A stretch of 36,631 nucleotides of DNA from NCBI GenBank assembly GCA_964420605.1, contig CAYQUC010000031.1, positions 1 to 36,631 on the forward strand, written 5' to 3'. The notes under the pieces were generated by a model. It was not told the DNA's origin, did no database searches, and was given only the letters and a program-made list of their open reading frames with translations. Both the position numbers and the translations under genes were made by a program. Source of the stretch: CAYQUC01 sp964420605 (GTDB lineage: Bacteria; Pseudomonadota; Gammaproteobacteria; UBA6429; Thiohalophilaceae). Numbering within the stretch: the stretch's first letter is position 1; each line of letters starts with the position of its first letter. Positions 32,291 through 36,631 of the stretch are shown in pieces.

Positions 32291-33199
32291 CTAATCACTT
32301 TTCACCATCAAATCATTTAATTTTACAATGGTTTTACGTCGATAATAATAAAGTTGTTGGCGGTTAGTTTCATGTGCTGCAACCCCTTGTTTAATACTAA
32401 TATTTAATTGCCTCAATGCAAGCAATACATCGCCGGCATCTTGTTGTTCAATGATTAATGCTTCTAAGACATATTGCTCAACCGGCTCTAATTGACCCCA
32501 CGCGGTGTGTAATTTTAATTTCTCTTCACTTATTTCAAGAGCTTCATCATAAGAGGGTATATCACTTTGTGTAAAATTATCATTTTCCGCTGAATCATGA
32601 GTCAGTTCAGTTAAAGACACGGTTGATGGTGGATTTAGCAGGTGCAAGCGATTTTTTTTTGTAAGGCTAACAATTATATCACGACTTAATTGCTGTATTT
32701 CCTGTTCACTTTTACCAAGCTTTTGTGCAATTAAGGCTATCGTTTCTTGTGCACGCAAACCGTAAAACACTTGACTCGCAGCGGGTTGAAGTTGTTGAAT
32801 GTAGGTTGGTACGTGGACACGGCCATCAAAGCGCCAATCTTTCCAACGCTCATAAAAAGGCAATGAATTGGCAATGCTGTAGAGGTAGTTATTCAAACTT
32901 GAACCATCTTTTGCCTGATACCGAAGTAAGCGCTTACTGTTGCTCAAGTCGTTCAGCATCCAGCCATAACTCGCATTACCCCATTCACACAAGTGTGCGC
33001 CTGTCGCTGCTGGACCGAACGGTTTATCAAGACTACAAGCATACCGGTAGCGATTTTCAAAGCAAAACCGTTTGCAGAATCGAGCCGTCTGATAATTAAT
33101 TATAGGATGAGTCAACGCATTTATTTGTTTGCGCGCTGCAACATCGCCCTGTGAGGCATTTTGTGCTAACTCAATTTGCTCTGTTAGTAATTTATTCAT
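32291..33199 (-). CDS. Divergent sigma-70-like factor with four-cysteine segment
   Basis: A 302-residue protein with a sigma-2-like part split by an insert and a sigma-4-like C-terminus. The first helices (10-42) run into a Cys-containing segment with C42, C46, C55 and C71, then YQAKDGSSLNNYLYSIANSLPFYERWKDWRFDGRVHVPTYI (about 94-134), resembling region 2, a middle helical part (135-190), an acidic linker, and WGQLEPVEQYVLEALII...RRKTIVKLNDL (about 234-298), a region-4-like helix-turn-helix. The downstream zf-HC2 gene supports a sigma/anti-sigma pair. It is longer than ordinary ECF sigmas (about 180-200). The assignment as a working sigma factor is an inference. Confidence 0.7.
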   Translation of the reverse strand: MNKLLTEQIELAQNASQGDVAARKQINALTHPIINYQTARFCKRFCFENRYRYACSLDKPFGPAATGAHLCEWGNASYGWMLNDLSNSKRLLRYQAKDGSSLNNYLYSIANSLPFYERWKDWRFDGRVHVPTYIQQLQPAASQVFYGLRAQETIALIAQKLGKSEQEIQQLSRDIIVSLTKKNRLHLLNPPSTVSLTELTHDSAENDNFTQSDIPSYDEALEISEEKLKLHTAWGQLEPVEQYVLEALIIEQQDAGDVLLALRQLNISIKQGVAAHETNRQQLYYYRRKTIVKLNDLMVKSD

Positions 33200-33218
33200 G
33201 CACTTTTATTCTGATTCA

Positions 33219-35192
33219 CTAGTATAAAAACCAACCGACAACCTTGTTCTGTATTACATGAAATGCCATACCGTATTTATCATAGGCGAGATAATCTCCA
33301 GACATCAGATGTAAGCGTCTATCGGGAATTCCGAATTTTTTTAGTGGTCGATCCGAAGCCTCATTGTTTGTTATTTGTATATCTTTTGAGCCACTCAAAT
33401 AAAGCTGTCCATAATCTTGCCATGCACTAATAATTTTTTGATTCGGACCAATGACATAACGACTACCATCATCAAATCGATATACATGATGTAATTCACC
33501 TTCTAGCCACAGATCATTAATTTTATGCTGTTGCCTTGATAAATCTTTTGCTGAAAATTTATCGTTTAAACGCATACCATTGATAGTGGGGGCATTTTGT
33601 ATAGCATTATTCTCATGGGCTGCAGGTGTTAAATGATTTAGCGCCATTTGAAATAATAAACTGTTACCGGATTTTTTTGTTATCGTTGCCAGTGCTTGCC
33701 ATTGTGATTTTGCTTTTTGTGGTTGTCCGATAAAATTAAACAGTGCACTACTATTATAATAAGCACTGTATAACAGTAGGTCGCGTGAAAAAGATTGATA
33801 ACTGGCGGTATTATTATTTAACGATTTTATTAATTTCTTAAATTGCAGTGCCGCTTTAGTTTGCTTGCCTTCGATTGAATTAGTCATTGCTAAAATTAAT
33901 TCTACCGCGCTGTCGCTCCCAAATTTTGGCAGATATTTACCTTGTATGACTCCTCGAACCATAAAACTATTACCATCAAGTAAGTAACTATAGGCCAACA
34001 ATATATAGCTCTTGGTATAATCTGGCTCTAAACGTATTGCTTTTTCAAAATATCGAATACTGAGTTCTATTGTTGAATGTATTTGTTTTTTTAATTTTTT
34101 GATATTTGAACTATTAATTGCACGCTTTAAAACCTTATTATTACTCGACACTGTAGATACTGCATTACTACGTGCATCTAAGATTAATGGATAATAAAAA
34201 CTAGCTTGGTTACTACTATATTGACTTTTGTGATTCTTTATTAGTTTTTGTTTTAATTCAAGTGCTTCTGCAAAATAACTTGAACCAATCGCAGATAATA
34301 CTGCACGATTGGTATTATCACGGCCATACGCGATAAAGTAACGACGTGCATTAACAAAATCATTGGCCGTAAATGCTTGAACGCCTAATTCATATAACAT
34401 TGACTGTGTTGCGACATTACTCAATTGCAAACGTGCTCGTAATGCACGATTTTTTGCTTGATCGCACAGACCTGATATTTCTTTATCGCTAGTTTGTTCA
34501 TAACACGAATCATTCCATATATTTTCAACCCATTTAGTAAAAAAATCTTTACTATTTACATTATCCAATACTTGGTAAGGATCGTAACCCACGCTGTTCA
34601 TCATTAATAAACTATCATGATCGGCTTGAATTTCTTTTTCTGCGACATTGTCAAAATGGTGTTTATCGATGTTTAAATTATTTAATATATTTTTTGTATT
34701 TTTATTACCATGACTACTAATTAATCTAAAAAATCGTTGATGCCACAAATCATCTGAACGTTGATGTGATAATTCGTGTGCTAATACAAAAGCCAATAAG
34801 TGTTTTGCACGTTGCTCTCCAAATGTTTTAATCGTTAGTATCGCATCACGACTCATTAATATATTGCCATCGGATAATGAGGCTGCCCACGGTCCCGCAC
34901 TTGAGTTAACTATATAGAGTGATGGTTCAACGCGACTGCTATTCCAGGCACGCAGCAGTACAGTAAATATTTCTTGTGCTTGCGCCACTAAGGGATCGTT
35001 TGCTGCAGAAATAGTATGTGGTTTCCAATAAGTGATAGACTGACTTGGATCATCTGGTGGCACAATTGTTTTTGCTGACGCGACGCTCAGCAACAGACTA
35101 ACTAATATCATTAATATCAATTGCCTGAGGAAATTCTGTCTGGATAATATTTGTTTGGGCATTTGTTCCACCATTAAATCATTCGCTCTCAT
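33219..35192 (-). CDS. Exported M48-family metalloprotease with helical-repeat (TPR-like) region
   Basis: A 657-residue protein with a signal peptide (hydrophobic LILMILVSLLLSVASA, cut at about residue 40). The M48 domain has HELSH (HExxH) at about 139-143 and the third zinc ligand in EIQAD (about residue 187), as in Ste24/BepA-type enzymes. A helical repeat region (about 240-530) resembles TPRs, and a C-terminal beta domain (about 555-658) has HHVYRFDDGSRYVIGP and RRLHLMSGDYLAYDKYG. The layout recalls periplasmic BepA, which assembles or degrades outer-membrane proteins. Possible starts are GTG 35195, ATG 35192 and ATG 35162; the last has GGTGG before it and gives a more ordinary signal peptide. 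First gene of the operon. Confidence 0.88.
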   Translation of the reverse strand: MRANDLMVEQMPKQILSRQNFLRQLILMILVSLLLSVASAKTIVPPDDPSQSITYWKPHTISAANDPLVAQAQEIFTVLLRAWNSSRVEPSLYIVNSSAGPWAASLSDGNILMSRDAILTIKTFGEQRAKHLLAFVLAHELSHQRSDDLWHQRFFRLISSHGNKNTKNILNNLNIDKHHFDNVAEKEIQADHDSLLMMNSVGYDPYQVLDNVNSKDFFTKWVENIWNDSCYEQTSDKEISGLCDQAKNRALRARLQLSNVATQSMLYELGVQAFTANDFVNARRYFIAYGRDNTNRAVLSAIGSSYFAEALELKQKLIKNHKSQYSSNQASFYYPLILDARSNAVSTVSSNNKVLKRAINSSNIKKLKKQIHSTIELSIRYFEKAIRLEPDYTKSYILLAYSYLLDGNSFMVRGVIQGKYLPKFGSDSAVELILAMTNSIEGKQTKAALQFKKLIKSLNNNTASYQSFSRDLLLYSAYYNSSALFNFIGQPQKAKSQWQALATITKKSGNSLLFQMALNHLTPAAHENNAIQNAPTINGMRLNDKFSAKDLSRQQHKINDLWLEGELHHVYRFDDGSRYVIGPNQKIISAWQDYGQLYLSGSKDIQITNNEASDRPLKKFGIPDRRLHLMSGDYLAYDKYGMAFHVIQNKVVGWFLY

Positions 35193-35195
35193 CAC

Positions 35196-35468
35196 ACTAT
35201 ATTACTAGACGGCAAATCCGCTGTTATTTGAAATTTTTTTAATCTAATTTGTAATAAATCAGTCTAGTGCTGTTACTCACCATATGGGACATAAATTTTC
35301 GTTTATTTTTCAAATCAGCTCCAATTTCCTGTCTCTTTAATCATAACGAAAAAGTAAGACACTATTCGCTAATTATTCAACATTAACTCAAAGAATAGTT
35401 AAAAATCAATGAGTTATAAGTGATAAGAATACTAACTTTCTATCTGTAACAATATTAAGGAGTTACCA
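35196..35468. promoter_or_regulatory. Divergent promoter region of the caspase operon and the lipoprotein gene
   Basis: A 273-base interval. It contains ACTAGAC (35204-35210) and its exact inverse GTCTAGT (35262-35268), and AACTCA (35385-35390) with TGAGTT (35410-35415). No clear sigma-70 promoter was recognised on the minus strand; an alternative sigma would not be detected by eye. AAGGAG at 35457-35462 is the ribosome-binding site of the plus-strand gene. Confidence 0.4.
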
Positions 35469-36631
35469 ATGAATAACAACAAATTCCCCTCTAAAAATAG
35501 CCTATTAATGGTGTCACTATCATTAACACTATCGCTGTTAACAGCATGTGGTGGAGGTAAACAAGATAGTGCTCCTCAAAATAACCCTACCGCACCCGTT
35601 TTAGAATTAAATTTACCCAATAGCTTAACCGGCGGAATTCAAACAGCGACTGCTTTAACTGCCAGTCAACAGGCACAAGTTATTGGCAATTCTTCAGATG
35701 CCCAGCTTATTACCACTGCCGTGAGCATATCAGCAAACGCGAGCAATCAACCCTGCCAATTTATTGGTGTTAGTGATGATGAGCCATTCCGCAATGGGTA
35801 TCAAATGACAAAATTCATGGTCTCAACAGTGGCTGCATGGACTTGTATTGGCGATACATTAATTAATCTATCCAATTTTATTGCACACGATGGCGTGATT
35901 ATTGAAACTGAAAACGATACCACTGCCAGCAATTACAAACCTGAAGACCCAACACATTATAGTATTACAGACGATTCAGATACACAGACCAGCATTCGAC
36001 TCTATTATCGTTATAGCCGTGCGACACCACCCAAAGTCGGTGATGATCCGCAATTTTTCATCTCTTGGAATGAATCCACAACAGATTCAAATGCAATCGA
36101 AGGTCGTTTAATTGTAGATGCTGTTAAAATTCAAGCCACCAATCGTAAAATTGACGATCCAACTAAGATGCGTATGGATTTTAACTATACACAGAATGCC
36201 AAAGATGTTGATGTGTTTTTACAATTTGACTCGGGTAATGAATGGGCCGATGGTTTTCGTATGATGGTCAATAAAGATTTAAATGCTAATCCACTAACAC
36301 AAGTGTATCTGGCCCGTGGCTTGATGAAAATGAAAAAACAATTTCTACCTGTCACAGGAATCACTGAAATTCCAAATGTACGTTTGTATACCGTATCGGA
36401 TAGTTTTGGTAATGGTGCAGCAATTGCTGAATTTCAAGATATTTCATTACCGTTAGAATTAAATGCCGCTACCAACAATCATCTCGGTAATTATTTATTT
36501 ACTAAAACTGACAACTATTATTTTCAGGCAGATCAACAGTGGGACTGGATCAAAAAGAGCATCACGGCTTCTGAATTAAAAGGTGGTCGCACAACACCTA
36601 GCACGGGTGGCACTTTCCCTGCAGATCCATC
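35469..36631 (+). CDS. Putative lipoprotein, 3' end beyond the window
   Basis: An open reading frame of at least 387 codons with no stop before the window end. AAGGAG at 35457-35462 lies six bases before the ATG, a strong ribosome-binding site. The N-terminus is a lipoprotein signal (LSLTLSLLTAC with C27, followed by GGGK). The mature part is Asn/Thr/Asp-rich and beta-like (for example TSIRLYYRYSR, PQFFISWNES, KDVDVFLQFDSG) with two further cysteines (residues about 96 and 126). No family was recognised. It is divergent from the caspase operon and may or may not belong to it. Confidence 0.8.
   Translation, partial: MNNNKFPSKNSLLMVSLSLTLSLLTACGGGKQDSAPQNNPTAPVLELNLPNSLTGGIQTATALTASQQAQVIGNSSDAQLITTAVSISANASNQPCQFIGVSDDEPFRNGYQMTKFMVSTVAAWTCIGDTLINLSNFIAHDGVIIETENDTTASNYKPEDPTHYSITDDSDTQTSIRLYYRYSRATPPKVGDDPQFFISWNESTTDSNAIEGRLIVDAVKIQATNRKIDDPTKMRMDFNYTQNAKDVDVFLQFDSGNEWADGFRMMVNKDLNANPLTQVYLARGLMKMKKQFLPVTGITEIPNVRLYTVSDSFGNGAAIAEFQDISLPLELNAATNNHLGNYLFTKTDNYYFQADQQWDWIKKSITASELKGGRTTPSTGGTFPADP

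Overview
The window is an AT-rich stretch of a gammaproteobacterial chromosome. The main evidence is a thiol-redox/secretion operon with the gene order yibN-grxC-secB-gpsA known from Enterobacteria (here with trxC added), a TrmL homologue next to it, an MSHA-type pilus cluster of the Vibrio/Shewanella kind, and a chemoreceptor with a near-consensus sigma-28 promoter. The cell is therefore probably motile, makes type IV pili and is Gram-negative (several signal peptides, lipoproteins and beta-barrels). The genus cannot be named from the sequence. No tRNA, rRNA, insertion sequence, phage gene or CRISPR array was seen.

Region 1 (1-5360) is housekeeping. An ArsR-type repressor carries two cysteines at the spacing of the persulfide sensors BigR/SqrR. 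It precedes a membrane rhodanese, glutaredoxin 3, thioredoxin 2, SecB and GpsA. TrmL and a small metal-binding protein run convergently, followed by a class 1B dihydroorotate dehydrogenase whose usual PyrK partner is not in the window.

Region 2 (5400-12420) is sensory. It holds a small beta-barrel, a HisKA_2 kinase overlapping an ANTAR response regulator, a 583-base non-coding stretch with a good promoter and an orphan terminator (candidate small RNA), a lone LysR regulator, a 525-base non-coding stretch with repeated TTACGTAA-type palindromes, and a chemoreceptor.

Region 3 (12600-25135) is an MSHA pilus assembly unit: mshE, mshG, mshF-like, mshA, mshC, mshD, mshO, mshP, then a 7TM sensor kinase, then mshQ. 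The mshH-N half is missing. An intrinsic terminator directly after the major pilin gene probably sets the ratio of major to minor pilins, and another closes the unit after mshQ. MshQ carries four 56-residue repeats.

Region 4 (25230-28690) has poorly characterised envelope genes: a lipoprotein fused to DUF4870, a DUF3754 protein, a DUF4188 protein and a small lipoprotein.

Region 5 (28866-36631) is the most interesting. A six-gene minus-strand operon encodes an exported M48 metalloprotease with a helical-repeat region, a divergent sigma-like factor with a four-cysteine insert, a membrane zf-HC2 anti-sigma-like protein, an exported caspase-like protease with an intact His/Cys dyad, an outer-membrane barrel and an exported DUF4384 protein. 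A divergent lipoprotein gene runs off the window end. I read it as a candidate envelope-sensing and proteolysis system that is, as far as I know, not experimentally described.
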